Positions 8,019-16,975 of a stretch of 64,000 nt of DNA are shown here, piece after piece; the stretch's first letter is position 1; the number at the start of each line of letters is the position of its first letter. Location: positions 5,517 to 69,516 of the forward strand of contig CALZBJ010000009.1 in the NCBI GenBank assembly GCA_945619025.1, in the 5' to 3' direction. This stretch comes from CALZBJ01 sp945619025. GTDB taxonomy: Bacteria; Pseudomonadota; Gammaproteobacteria; Cardiobacteriales; Wohlfahrtiimonadaceae. The notes beneath the pieces were generated by a model. The model was given only the letters and a program-made list of their open reading frames with translations, did not search any database and was not told the DNA's origin. Both the position numbers and the translations under genes were made by a program.

Positions 8019-9158
8019 TTATGAGATTAGAGCGATGCCAGAATCTTTATCGAAGCTAATATAGACGCGATCTTCGTAGTTGATCTTGTGTTCGGTTAAG
8101 CGTTTATGATTGACCTGTGACGCAGTCACCATCTTGCCGTTATCGAGTTTCACGTGATAGATCGACATATCGCCAAGATAGCCAATATCCCACACTTCAC
8201 CCTCAACGCAGTTGATGGTCATATCCTCTGGCGGGGTGAGCGAAATATCGAGCTTTTCAGGACGAACCGCCACCCACGCTTGCGCGCCAACCACCGCACC
8301 GACCCCTTGATTACAGACAAGCGGCGTTTCGGTTTCATAGCTTTCGATCGTGGTTTGTTTTGGCGAAATATCGGAGATAACCCCTTCAAAGATATTCACG
8401 TCTCCAACAAATTCTGCCACATAGCGCGAGTTGGGATACTCATAAATCTCGGTCGGTGTTGCTACTTGGACCAGTTCACCGGTATCCATGACGGCAATTC
8501 GGCTCGAAACGGTCATCGCTTCCTCTTGGTCGTGGGTAACGATCACAAAGGTGATGCCAAGCTCTTCTTGAATGTTCATTAGCTCAAATTGCGTCTGCTC
8601 ACGGAGACGTTTATCGAGCGCGCCTAAAGGCTCATCAAGAAGAAGGAGTTTCGGCTTTTTCACGATACTGCGCGCAAGGGCAACCCGCTGACGCTGACCG
8701 CCTGAAAGTTGGTGAGGTTTACGTTTGGCGTATTTCCCCATCTGCACCAGTTCAAGCATCTGATCGACGCGTTTACGTATCTCCGCTTTCGCAATTTTAT
8801 CCTGTTTTAGACCAAAGGCGATATTGTCCTCAACGGTCATATGCGGAAAAAGCGCATAGCTCTGGAACATCATATTGACCGGGCGCTCGTAGGGCGGAAT
8901 TTTGGACATATCTTCCCCTTCGAGAAGAATTTTCCCTGAGGTGGGCGTTTCAAAGCCGGCAAGCATCCGTAGAAGCGTTGTTTTACCGCATCCCGATGGG
9001 CCAAGCAGAGAGAAAAATTCACCTTTATAAATGTCTAGCGAGATATTATTCACCGCAATATGGTCGTCAAAAACCTTTACAACATCGATAAGTTCCACGT
9101 GGGGAACCGAATTGGGGTCACGCCAAGGTTCATGTTTATGTAATTGGCTAGGGTGCAT
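8019..9158 (-). CDS. potG: Polyamine ABC transporter ATP-binding protein, PotG-like
   Basis: ATPase subunit driving polyamine import. It has Walker A (GPSGCGKTT, near residue 53), the signature LSGGQRQRVALARS, Walker B (LLLLDEPLGALD) and the switch histidine (VTHDQEEAMT), followed by a C-terminal TOBE domain (about 280-379) typical of the PotA/PotG/MalK group. The phrases PPYERPVNMMFQSYALFPHM and AFGLKQDK resemble E. coli PotG closely. First gene of the operon; the 186-base upstream region holds the mutS terminator and presumably the operon promoter. Confidence 0.92.
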   Translation of the reverse strand: MHPSQLHKHEPWRDPNSVPHVELIDVVKVFDDHIAVNNISLDIYKGEFFSLLGPSGCGKTTLLRMLAGFETPTSGKILLEGEDMSKIPPYERPVNMMFQSYALFPHMTVEDNIAFGLKQDKIAKAEIRKRVDQMLELVQMGKYAKRKPHQLSGGQRQRVALARSIVKKPKLLLLDEPLGALDKRLREQTQFELMNIQEELGITFVIVTHDQEEAMTVSSRIAVMDTGELVQVATPTEIYEYPNSRYVAEFVGDVNIFEGVISDISPKQTTIESYETETPLVCNQGVGAVVGAQAWVAVRPEKLDISLTPPEDMTINCVEGEVWDIGYLGDMSIYHVKLDNGKMVTASQVNHKRLTEHKINYEDRVYISFDKDSGIALIS

Positions 9159-9269
9159 AGAGACCTCCTATTGCATGCAAATAATGTGATTTAAAATTGA
9201 GTAGTCGTTAGGAACTCGCTTTTGGGAATTTAAAAACTAATCGGGCGATTAGTGCGTAAAATTAATCCA

Positions 9270-9315
9270 ATGGGATAAAAAGAGAAGGGCATTCTAGGCG
9301 TTTTTAGAATGCCCT
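9270..9315 (-). terminator. Terminator downstream of mutS
   Basis: A perfect 10-bp inverted repeat (9286-9295 with 9306-9315) around a 10-base loop. On the minus strand the stem is followed by a T-rich run, so it should end mutS transcription before the pot operon promoter region. Confidence 0.8.
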
Positions 9316-9344
9316 GCAACCACTATTTTAGCGGATTCAGACTT

Positions 9345-11999
9345 TTATATCTTTTCTTTCCACGTTGCAATTAAATTGAGCGCTTCGATGGGGGTTAATT
9401 GATTGATATCTAACTCTTTAATGGCTTCTTCAATTTCTGAGGGTTCATTTGAAAAAAGCGATAATTGTTCCGCCGGCTCATGAATCGTTTGAATATCGGG
9501 TGTTTTTTGGTGAGAGCTTGTTTGCGTTGATTCTGGTAGAACTGAAAGATGCTCAAAGCTCTTTTCAAGCTCGGAGAGTTTGGTTTTCGCCATCTCGATC
9601 ACCCCTTTGGGGACACCTGCGAGCGCCGCAACTTGAAGGCCATAACTTTTTGACGCAGCCCCCGGTCGGACTTGATGCATAAAGATAATCTCATCTTTGT
9701 GTTCAACGGCGTCAAGGTGCACGTTTTTAATTTCAGGATAGAGCGTTTCAAGCTCGGTCATCTCAAAATAGTGCGTGGCAAAGATCGTCATCGCTCGCGC
9801 TTTTTGAGAGAGATAGACCGCAGCACTCCACGCAAGAGATAGCCCATCGAGGGTTGATGTTCCGCGACCGACTTCATCCATCAACACAAGGCTCTCTTTA
9901 GTGGCGTAATTAAGGATTGTGGCGGTTTCGGTCATCTCCACCATAAAGGTTGATTGCCCCGAGCTTAAATCATCTTGCGCGCCGATACGGGTAAAAATCC
10001 GATCGATCGGGCCAATTTCAGCGATTTCAGCCGGCACAAACGAGCCGATATGCGCGAGCAATACAATGAGAGCCGTTTGGCGCATATAGGTGGATTTCCC
10101 GCCCATGTTCGGTCCGGTCACAACAAGAAGATTCGTGCTCGGCTCTAAAGTAAGATCATTGGGGATAAAGGGCGTTTTAAGTGAGCTTTCCACAATGGGA
10201 TGGCGACCGGCTTTAATATTGATCCCGATCGATTCCTTAAACAGCGGGCGATTCCAGCGTAGGCGCGTAGTGATTTCCGCAAGATTGATGTAAAGATCGA
10301 GCGTTGCAAGGGCATCACTTAAGAGGCGCAGTTGGGCTTGATAGGGAATGATTTTTTCAATGAGTTCATCCCAAAGCTCTTTTTCAAGGGCAAGGGCGCG
10401 CTCTTTCGCGCTTAAAATCTTATTTTCAAACTCTTTGAGCTCCGGATAGATGTAGCGCTCCACATCTTTTAGCGTTTGACGGCGCACATATTCCGGGGGC
10501 ATTTTGTCCGAATATTGTTTCGAAATCTCCACATAATAGCCGTGGACACGATTGTAACCGACTTTAAGCGTGGGAATATTGAGGCGCTCCCGTTCGCGGA
10601 CTTCAAGGTCGAGCAAAAATTGATCGCCTTTGGTGCTCATGGTAATTAACTCATCAAGGGCGTCGGAATAGCCAAGTGCCAGCACGCCGCCATCTCGAAT
10701 CAGCACCGGTGGCTCGTCAATAATCGCCGTTTCAAGCAGGGTGCGAAGCTCGGGAAGTTCTTCCAAAAAGGAGAGCCAGAGCGGATTAATCTCAACGAGC
10801 GCCTCGTTTTGAGCTAGAAGCGTTTTTAAATCCGGGATCTGTTGCAGTGTGGTACGAATTTGAGTGAGATCGCGGGGGCGGGCACTTTTAAGCACAACGC
10901 GGGTCACTAATCGCTCAAGATCACCAATCGGTTTTAATAGCGATTTAATTGAGGTTTGATCCCCTTGAAAGGCTTCCACAAGATCAAGGCGCTCATTTAA
11001 GAGACGATGATCGCGGAGCGGACGATTGAGCCAGCGCGACAGCAGTCGCGAACCCATCGGTGTAATGGTATGGTCGAGGAGATCGCGAACGCTATGCTTT
11101 TTCTCGCCGGTGAGCGTCTTTTCAATCTCTAAATTTCGGCGCGTCGTTACATCTAAAATCACCGCATCATTAAGGGATTCTAGGGTAAGCGTATCGATGT
11201 AGCTGAGCGTATCTTTTTGGGTCTCTTTAACGTAGGTTAAGAGCGCTCCGGCAACGCTTAGCATTGTATCGCCAGGGTGAAGTGAAAACCCTTGCAGGCT
11301 CTGAACGCGGAAATGATCGCAAAGCAGATCGTAATTGCGTTTGATATCAAAATGCCACTCAGGAAAAGCGGTAATCGTTGACATATTGCGGATCGCCGGA
11401 TGAATGATCTCCTCTTCAGGATAGATAATTTCCGAGGGTTTAATGCGAAGGAGTTCCGAGAGAAGCTCATCAAACGAGAGAAGCGGCATAAGCGAAAACG
11501 CTGCACTTGAAAGATTGAGCCACGCGAGCGCCCATTTGCCCTCTTTGGGATTATTTGATGGCGCGTTACCATTCTCTAAAGGCGCTTTAAAAATGGCAGC
11601 GGTAATGCTCTCAGAGCGCGCATCAAGGAGATAATCATCGGTGAGCGTTCCGGGGGTAATAATGCGCACCACATCCCGCTCAACAGGGCCTTTATTAGAA
11701 ACCTCGCCCACCTGTTCACAGATCGCAACCGATTCCCCCATTTTAACCAGTTTCGCTAAATACCCTTCGGCGGCGTGATAGGGAATCCCTGCCATCGGTA
11801 CCGGCTTTCCAGCGGATTTTCCGCGCTTTGTCAGGGTGATATCAAGGAGGCGCGCCCCTTTTTTGGCATCATCGTAAAAAAGCTCGTAAAAATCACCCAT
11901 TCGGTAGAAGAGAATCATCGAAGGATAACGCTGTTTGATGCTCCAATATTGCTGCATCATCGGGGTGTGTTCAGGATTGATTGTCATCGTTTGTGTCAT
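9345..11999 (-). CDS. mutS: DNA mismatch repair protein MutS
   Basis: MutS recognises base mismatches and small loops and starts methyl-directed mismatch repair with MutL. The N-terminal mismatch-binding domain shows the Phe-X-Glu element (DFYELFYDDA near residue 36). Connector, core/lever and clamp domains follow, then the ATPase with Walker A TGPNMGGKSTYM (about 628-640), LMDEVGRGTSTLDG and THYFEMTEL. A short C-terminal helix-rich tail with QLSLF and PIEALN motifs matches the tetramerisation region. At 884 residues it is slightly longer than E. coli MutS (853). It is monocistronic and divergent from the YoaE-like gene. Confidence 0.97.
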   Translation of the reverse strand: MTQTMTINPEHTPMMQQYWSIKQRYPSMILFYRMGDFYELFYDDAKKGARLLDITLTKRGKSAGKPVPMAGIPYHAAEGYLAKLVKMGESVAICEQVGEVSNKGPVERDVVRIITPGTLTDDYLLDARSESITAAIFKAPLENGNAPSNNPKEGKWALAWLNLSSAAFSLMPLLSFDELLSELLRIKPSEIIYPEEEIIHPAIRNMSTITAFPEWHFDIKRNYDLLCDHFRVQSLQGFSLHPGDTMLSVAGALLTYVKETQKDTLSYIDTLTLESLNDAVILDVTTRRNLEIEKTLTGEKKHSVRDLLDHTITPMGSRLLSRWLNRPLRDHRLLNERLDLVEAFQGDQTSIKSLLKPIGDLERLVTRVVLKSARPRDLTQIRTTLQQIPDLKTLLAQNEALVEINPLWLSFLEELPELRTLLETAIIDEPPVLIRDGGVLALGYSDALDELITMSTKGDQFLLDLEVRERERLNIPTLKVGYNRVHGYYVEISKQYSDKMPPEYVRRQTLKDVERYIYPELKEFENKILSAKERALALEKELWDELIEKIIPYQAQLRLLSDALATLDLYINLAEITTRLRWNRPLFKESIGINIKAGRHPIVESSLKTPFIPNDLTLEPSTNLLVVTGPNMGGKSTYMRQTALIVLLAHIGSFVPAEIAEIGPIDRIFTRIGAQDDLSSGQSTFMVEMTETATILNYATKESLVLMDEVGRGTSTLDGLSLAWSAAVYLSQKARAMTIFATHYFEMTELETLYPEIKNVHLDAVEHKDEIIFMHQVRPGAASKSYGLQVAALAGVPKGVIEMAKTKLSELEKSFEHLSVLPESTQTSSHQKTPDIQTIHEPAEQLSLFSNEPSEIEEAIKELDINQLTPIEALNLIATWKEKI

Positions 12000-12092
12000 T
12001 TATTGGTAATTTATCGACTATCAGAATAAAATAGGGGGAAATTTGTTTACATTTGATGTTGTGTTCGACCAAGAGCTATCAAAAGGAGCGCT

Positions 12093-13697
12093 ATGGAATG
12101 GTTGATGGATCCCTCGATTGGCCTGTTTTCGCCGTCGGTATGGGTTTCCCTAGTTATTTTACTTCTGTTAGAAGTGGTTTTGGGCATAGATAATCTCATA
12201 TTTATCGCCATTTTATCAAATAAACTCCCGCCTCACCAACGCAGTCATGCGCGGTTTGCGGGGCTATCTTTAGCACTTTTAATGCGGATTGGGCTGCTCG
12301 CGATGATGAGCTGGCTCATTACGCTCACCGATCCTGTTTTTATCGATCCGATCTTTCATCATCCGTTTTCGTTACGGGATTTGATCTTGGTGTTCGGGGG
12401 CTTTTTCTTAATCCAGAAAGCCACGCGTGAACTCCACGAACGAATCGAAGGGAGCAGTCATTTAGAAGGGAAATCGAAGAATTACGCTAAATTTTGGCCG
12501 GTGGTATTGCAGATCGTCATTTTAGACGCGGTCTTCTCCTTTGATGCGGTGATCACAGCAACGAGTATCGCTAAACACCTCTGGGTGATGATCTTAGCGG
12601 TGACGATATCCATGTCGATGATGCTCTTTGCGGCGCGTGCGTTGACGGAGTTTGTTAATCGTCATCCGACCGTTGTGGTGCTCTGTTTAAGTTTTCTCCT
12701 GATGATCGGGCTTAGCCTTGTGGTGGAAGGATTTGGCTTTGAAGTGCCGAAAGGCTATATCTACGCTGCGATCGGATTCTCAGTCTTTATTGAGATTATG
12801 AACCAGTGGATTCATCGCCGCCAAGAGATTCTCCAAAATCAGATGTCACGCCGTGAACGTACTGCTGATATGATTCTGCGTCTTTTAGGGACGAAACTCT
12901 ACGACGATCATGAGCACGATGAAGAGGAAGAGCATCCCGAGGAGTACGATCCGATCGAGCTTTTCGGTGAAGAGGAACGCAACATGGTGAGTGGTGTTTT
13001 AACGCTAAGTGACCGGACAATTCGCTCCATTATGACGCCACGAAACGAGATCTCTTGGATCAATATTAACGATTCAAAAGAGCAGATTCTTGAAAGCCTC
13101 GATGCCAATCCCCATAATCAATTTCCGATCTGTGATGGAACGCTCGATGATGTGAAAGGGGTCGCGCGCGCGAAAGATATCGCTACCGATTTGCTAGAAA
13201 AAGGCTATATCGATCTTGAGCATTCGGTGCGTCCAGCGCTCTTTTCTCACCGCTCAACAAGTGTGCTGAAGATGATGGATATTTTCCGTGAATCGAAAGT
13301 GCATATGGTGATTGTGACCGATGATTTTGGCGGGATTCAAGGGGTGATTACTCTTTTGGATGTTTTTGAGGCAATCGCGGGGGAATTCCCTGATGAGGAC
13401 GAAACCTTATCGGTGGAAAAAGTCTCCGATACCGAGTGGAATATCGATGCGGGATGTGACTTACTCATTGTGGAGCAAACCCTTGGGATTCGCGGGCTTG
13501 TCGATGATGACGATGATTATAGCTCGCTCGGCGGACTCCTTATTGATCGGCTCGATGAGCTTCCACACGCAGGTGATTATTTAGATTCCAAAGGGTATCG
13601 ATTTACCGTTACCGATGTGGACGATAAACGTATTTTAATGGTCAATGTCACTCCGATTCCTGAGAGTGACGACGAAGTAGAGGTTGTAGATGATTAA
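12093..13697 (+). CDS. TerC-family membrane protein with CBS and CorC/HlyC domains (YoaE/YegH-like)
   Basis: An inner-membrane protein of the UPF0053/YoaE group. Residues about 12-240 form a TerC-type domain with seven likely membrane segments and conserved acidic residues inside the membrane (LEVVLGIDNLIFIAI and ILDAVFSFDAVITA), probably metal binding. A cytoplasmic half follows with a pair of CBS domains (about 300-425, MTPRNEISWI and IVTDDFGGIQGVITLLDV) and a CorC_HlyC domain (about 440-530). The family is linked to metal ion homeostasis or export, but the precise substrate is unknown. The ribosome binding site AAGGAG precedes the ATG. It overlaps hslO by 8 bases. Confidence 0.88.
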   Translation: MEWLMDPSIGLFSPSVWVSLVILLLLEVVLGIDNLIFIAILSNKLPPHQRSHARFAGLSLALLMRIGLLAMMSWLITLTDPVFIDPIFHHPFSLRDLILVFGGFFLIQKATRELHERIEGSSHLEGKSKNYAKFWPVVLQIVILDAVFSFDAVITATSIAKHLWVMILAVTISMSMMLFAARALTEFVNRHPTVVVLCLSFLLMIGLSLVVEGFGFEVPKGYIYAAIGFSVFIEIMNQWIHRRQEILQNQMSRRERTADMILRLLGTKLYDDHEHDEEEEHPEEYDPIELFGEEERNMVSGVLTLSDRTIRSIMTPRNEISWININDSKEQILESLDANPHNQFPICDGTLDDVKGVARAKDIATDLLEKGYIDLEHSVRPALFSHRSTSVLKMMDIFRESKVHMVIVTDDFGGIQGVITLLDVFEAIAGEFPDEDETLSVEKVSDTEWNIDAGCDLLIVEQTLGIRGLVDDDDDYSSLGGLLIDRLDELPHAGDYLDSKGYRFTVTDVDDKRILMVNVTPIPESDDEVEVVDD

Positions 13698-14583
13698 CGG
13701 CACAAGCCCAAAAACCGATTATTTAGATCGATTTATTTTTGACGAACTCCCGATTCGCGGTGAGCGCGTGATTTTAGAGCATAGTTGGCAAGAATTGTTG
13801 CTTCGCCGTTCCTATCCTGACAATGTGAAAAAACTGCTCGGTGAATTGATGGCAACGACGGCACTTTTAAGTGCCACCATCAAAATTGAAGGAAAGCTCA
13901 CTGTGCAAGTGCAAGCCAAAGGCGCGCTCGATCTGTTAGTGGTGCAAATTAGCCATCTCAAAGGGGTGCGAGCGGTCGCGCGTTTTGATAAAGAAGGCGT
14001 CGCCGGTCTAGAGGGGTTAAAAGAGCTTTGCGGGGAAGGGCATATCGTAATCACGATCGATGCGCCGACCTTTAAAGAGCCTTATCAAGGGATTATTCCG
14101 CTCATTGATAACAGTATTAAAGAGGCGATTGAGCGCTATTTTGCAACCTCCGAGCAGCTTGAAACCACGCTCTATTTAGCTACAAGCGATCAAGCGGCGG
14201 CAGGGATGTTATTGCAGCGTCTTCCTGGTGAAATGCCCGATGAAGATGCCTTTAATCGGGTGAATCATTTAGCGGCGACGATGCAAGATGAGGAGCTATT
14301 ACAGCTTCCCACAAAAGAGCTTCTGTATCGACTCTATTCGGAAGATGATATTCGTGTTTTTGAGCCCGATTCTTATCATTTTGAGTGTACCTGTTCAAAA
14401 GAGCGAACCCTTAGCATGATCTATCAGCTCAACTTAGATGAGGTGAAATCGATTCTAGCCGAGCAAGAAGATGCCCTCTTTGTCGATTGTGAATTTTGCG
14501 GTAAACGCTATCTCTTTAAAGAGGCGGATCTTGATTTCTCACTCTTTAAATCGGAAGAATCAGAGAGCGGTGCATCAGATTAA
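13690..14583 (+). CDS. hslO: Redox-regulated chaperone Hsp33
   Basis: Hsp33 is a cytoplasmic holdase activated by oxidative unfolding. The C-terminal zinc switch is intact: Cys233-X-Cys235 and Cys267-X-X-Cys270, with 31 residues between the pairs, matching the family pattern. The N-terminal domain shows the usual TTALLSATIKIEGKLTVQ region. The 297 residues agree with E. coli (292). It overlaps the preceding gene by 8 bases and its stop codon overlaps the ubiX start by one base (TAATG), so the three genes are probably coupled. Confidence 0.95.
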   Translation: MINGTSPKTDYLDRFIFDELPIRGERVILEHSWQELLLRRSYPDNVKKLLGELMATTALLSATIKIEGKLTVQVQAKGALDLLVVQISHLKGVRAVARFDKEGVAGLEGLKELCGEGHIVITIDAPTFKEPYQGIIPLIDNSIKEAIERYFATSEQLETTLYLATSDQAAAGMLLQRLPGEMPDEDAFNRVNHLAATMQDEELLQLPTKELLYRLYSEDDIRVFEPDSYHFECTCSKERTLSMIYQLNLDEVKSILAEQEDALFVDCEFCGKRYLFKEADLDFSLFKSEESESGASD

Positions 14584-15221
14584 TGATTAAGATGAAAGAT
14601 CGCATTACCATCGCCTTAACCGGCGCATCTGGGGCGCAGTATGGACTACGCCTCATTGAGGTTTTGCTTAAAAAAGGGCACGCAGTGAACGTGCTCTTTT
14701 CGCAAGCGGCGCTGGTGGTATTGGCCCTTGAGATGGATCTTGGATTAGGGAAAACTACCGCGTTACAAAAGACGCGTCTTTTAGAGCTGTTTGGCCTTGG
14801 TGAAGAGGCGAGTGCGCTTTTAAATGTCTACGGTGAAAAAGAGTGGACATCGCCCTTAGCGTCGGGCTCAAACACCCCGCGGCATATGGTGGTGTGTCCG
14901 TGTAGTATGGGGAGTTTGGCGGCGATCGCAACCGGGCAATCGAACAATCTCATTGAGCGAGCCGCGGACGTTATTTTAAAAGAACGACGCAACTTAATTT
15001 TAGTGGTGCGCGAGACGCCATTTCACACCATTCATCTGGAAAATATGGTAAAACTAAGCCAAATGGGAGCGCTCATTATGCCGGCCAATCCGGGGTTTTA
15101 TCATAAACCGACATCGGTGGATGCGATCATCGATTTTATGGTGGCACGAATTTTAGATCAGCTCGATATTGAGCACAATTTAATGATGAAGTGGGGCGAA
15201 AAAGACCCCGCAACGAAATAG
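14583..15221 (+). CDS. ubiX: Flavin prenyltransferase UbiX
   Basis: UbiX joins dimethylallyl phosphate to FMN to make prenylated FMN, the cofactor of the UbiD decarboxylase in ubiquinone synthesis. The Rossmann-like flavodoxin fold begins with LTGASGAQYGLRLIEVL, and VCPCSMGSLAAIATG and LVVRETPFHTIHLENM are family signatures. The 212-residue length is slightly above E. coli UbiX (189). ATG at 14583 overlaps the hslO stop; an in-frame ATG at 14592 is an alternative. ubiD is not in this window. Confidence 0.94.
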   Translation: MIKMKDRITIALTGASGAQYGLRLIEVLLKKGHAVNVLFSQAALVVLALEMDLGLGKTTALQKTRLLELFGLGEEASALLNVYGEKEWTSPLASGSNTPRHMVVCPCSMGSLAAIATGQSNNLIERAADVILKERRNLILVVRETPFHTIHLENMVKLSQMGALIMPANPGFYHKPTSVDAIIDFMVARILDQLDIEHNLMMKWGEKDPATK

Positions 15222-15228
15222 AGGGAAC

Positions 15229-16221
15229 ATGTCAAAGAAATATCAGGTTCAATTTAGCGGAAAACTCTCCGACGGCATTTCAGAAGCGGAAGCGATTCGT
15301 CGTGTTGCGGCGGCGTACGAGGTCGATGAGGCCGAGATCGAAAAATGGTTTACCGGCGAAGCAATCACTCTTCGTGAGGAGGCAAACGAGGCTGAAAAAG
15401 AGGAGATCGTTGAGTTTTTAAGCTATTTTGGGCTGGTATTGGAAGTAATCGAACTCGATGGTGCGACAGAAGAGACGATCGATGAAAAAGAACCTGAGGA
15501 AGATGAGCCCGAGGAAGAATCGATCTGGACACGCCCACGCAATGAAAATAGAGACAATGACGAGGATCTTCCCCCTGAAGCGGCAGATTTTAAGCGCGAT
15601 CTCCAATCGGCGGAAGAGGCACTTGCGGATTCCTTAAATGCGTTAAAAGAGGCGATCGAAAAGAATCCCAATGCGATGATTTTCCGCCCCGCGCCGCTGC
15701 ATAAACGCTTTTTTGCTTATGTGATCGATATGTTTATGGTGGGCATTATTTTTTCATTTTTACTCTCCTATGTCTTTATTCCACTGGGATTTATGAGCGA
15801 AGAGACCATTCAGCTCATCACCAATATCTATTTTGAAGAGGCGCGCCCCTCCGATGAGGAGATTCAAGAGGCGCTCGGCGCGATCTATTACACAGTGATT
15901 CCGCTGATGATGGCGGTCTATTGCGGTTACTTCATCATTTTAGAAGGGGTGATGCGCGGCAATAATAGTCTTGGAAAACAGTTTTTAAATATCCGAATCT
16001 ATTCGGTGGCATCGCCGGTGCCGACGCTCTATCAAATTACGCTACGCACGGTGACGCTTGCGGTGGTGATGATGGTGTTGCAAGGATTGTTAGATTCCAT
16101 GATTCCTATGCTCGGCTCGCTCCTTTTTCTAGCAAGTTTAGGGATGGCGCGCTTTGATAAGAGCGGTTTAAGCCAAACATTTTACGATCGGATTGCCGGA
16201 ACCTGTGTGGGAGAGCGTTAA
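15229..16221 (+). CDS. RDD family membrane protein with N-terminal soluble domain
   Basis: The first 75 residues form a small alpha/beta domain (KYQVQFSGKLSDGISEAEAI, then an FTGEAITLREEAN region). It resembles a module I recall at the N-terminus of many gammaproteobacterial membrane proteins, but the function is unknown. An acidic linker (about 80-145) follows, then an RDD domain (about 155-330) with the conserved Arg in LHKRFFAYVIDMF and three to four membrane segments. RDD proteins are poorly understood; some act in ion transport. It starts 7 bases after ubiX and ends 3 bases before the next gene, so it belongs to the hslO-ubiX transcription unit. Confidence 0.8.
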   Translation: MSKKYQVQFSGKLSDGISEAEAIRRVAAAYEVDEAEIEKWFTGEAITLREEANEAEKEEIVEFLSYFGLVLEVIELDGATEETIDEKEPEEDEPEEESIWTRPRNENRDNDEDLPPEAADFKRDLQSAEEALADSLNALKEAIEKNPNAMIFRPAPLHKRFFAYVIDMFMVGIIFSFLLSYVFIPLGFMSEETIQLITNIYFEEARPSDEEIQEALGAIYYTVIPLMMAVYCGYFIILEGVMRGNNSLGKQFLNIRIYSVASPVPTLYQITLRTVTLAVVMMVLQGLLDSMIPMLGSLLFLASLGMARFDKSGLSQTFYDRIAGTCVGER

Positions 16222-16224
16222 TCG

Positions 16225-16899
16225 ATGACCGATATTGTCAATTTAGGATCTGGAAAAGCGCTTGTTTATCGTGAACTTGGCGCTGATGCACTTGCAGAAC
16301 ACGCCTTTAATCTCTTTTTATATCAAGGCCGGCACGCACTCGGGGCAAAACTTATTTATGAAGCGCTCCGCCAAGATCCTTATCATGTGCTCGCCCTTCG
16401 CTGTTTAGCCGATCTTTTGGAACAAAAAGGCACGGAAATATTTTCCGCGATTGTGCTTGAATATGCGCGGATGTATGCCACAATTGTCGAAGAATCAGAG
16501 CTTGATGCGTTAGAAGAGATCCTCTTTATCTCAAAGTGGAGTTGGGGATTTGCGCGCCATGCGTCGGGGAAAACGGAATTGTCGATGGCGGACTTTGCCG
16601 ATCGCAGCCAATTTATTACCGATCATGAGCGTTATCAAACCTTTTTAGATGAGATTTTTACGCGGACGGAATCCCTAGAAACGGGCTTTCAAGCGGCGCA
16701 CAGAGTCTGCGGACTGATGGCACAATTTGTTGAGCATAAAGAGGGCATTGATGCGGCGTCTCAATTTGAGGCGATCTTTAATCCTCAGAATTTTGTTATG
16801 AGCGATGCGCATGAGGCGTGGCTCGATAGTTATGACCCGGTACTCGATGAATTGATGCTAAAACGGGTTGCGGACGATGTAAATCAATTAAAATCATGA
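16225..16899 (+). CDS. Uncharacterised helical-repeat protein
   Basis: I do not recognise a named family. The 224 residues are almost wholly helical and lack a signal peptide or membrane segment. Residues about 15-65 look like one or two TPR-type hairpins (ADALAEHAFNLFLYQGRH, then LIYEALRQDPYHVLALRCLAD). The remainder has no clear motif. It starts 3 bases after the RDD protein gene and probably shares its transcript. A promoter for zipA lies just downstream. A scaffolding or protein-binding role would be only a guess. Confidence 0.7.
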   Translation: MTDIVNLGSGKALVYRELGADALAEHAFNLFLYQGRHALGAKLIYEALRQDPYHVLALRCLADLLEQKGTEIFSAIVLEYARMYATIVEESELDALEEILFISKWSWGFARHASGKTELSMADFADRSQFITDHERYQTFLDEIFTRTESLETGFQAAHRVCGLMAQFVEHKEGIDAASQFEAIFNPQNFVMSDAHEAWLDSYDPVLDELMLKRVADDVNQLKS

Positions 16900-16937
16900 G
16901 CTTGTTGAATGCTTAAGATTTTTTCACAGAGTTTGTT

Positions 16938-16943
16938 TATAAT
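16938..16943 (+). promoter_or_regulatory. Likely -10 element of a zipA promoter
   Basis: A perfect TATAAT lies 33 bases before the zipA ATG, within an AT-rich 76-base gap. The best -35 match (TTAAGA at 16913) has a long 19-base spacer, so only the -10 is convincing. Confidence 0.45.
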
Positions 16944-16975
16944 GATTTGAATATTTTTAAGGTAACAGAGTAATT

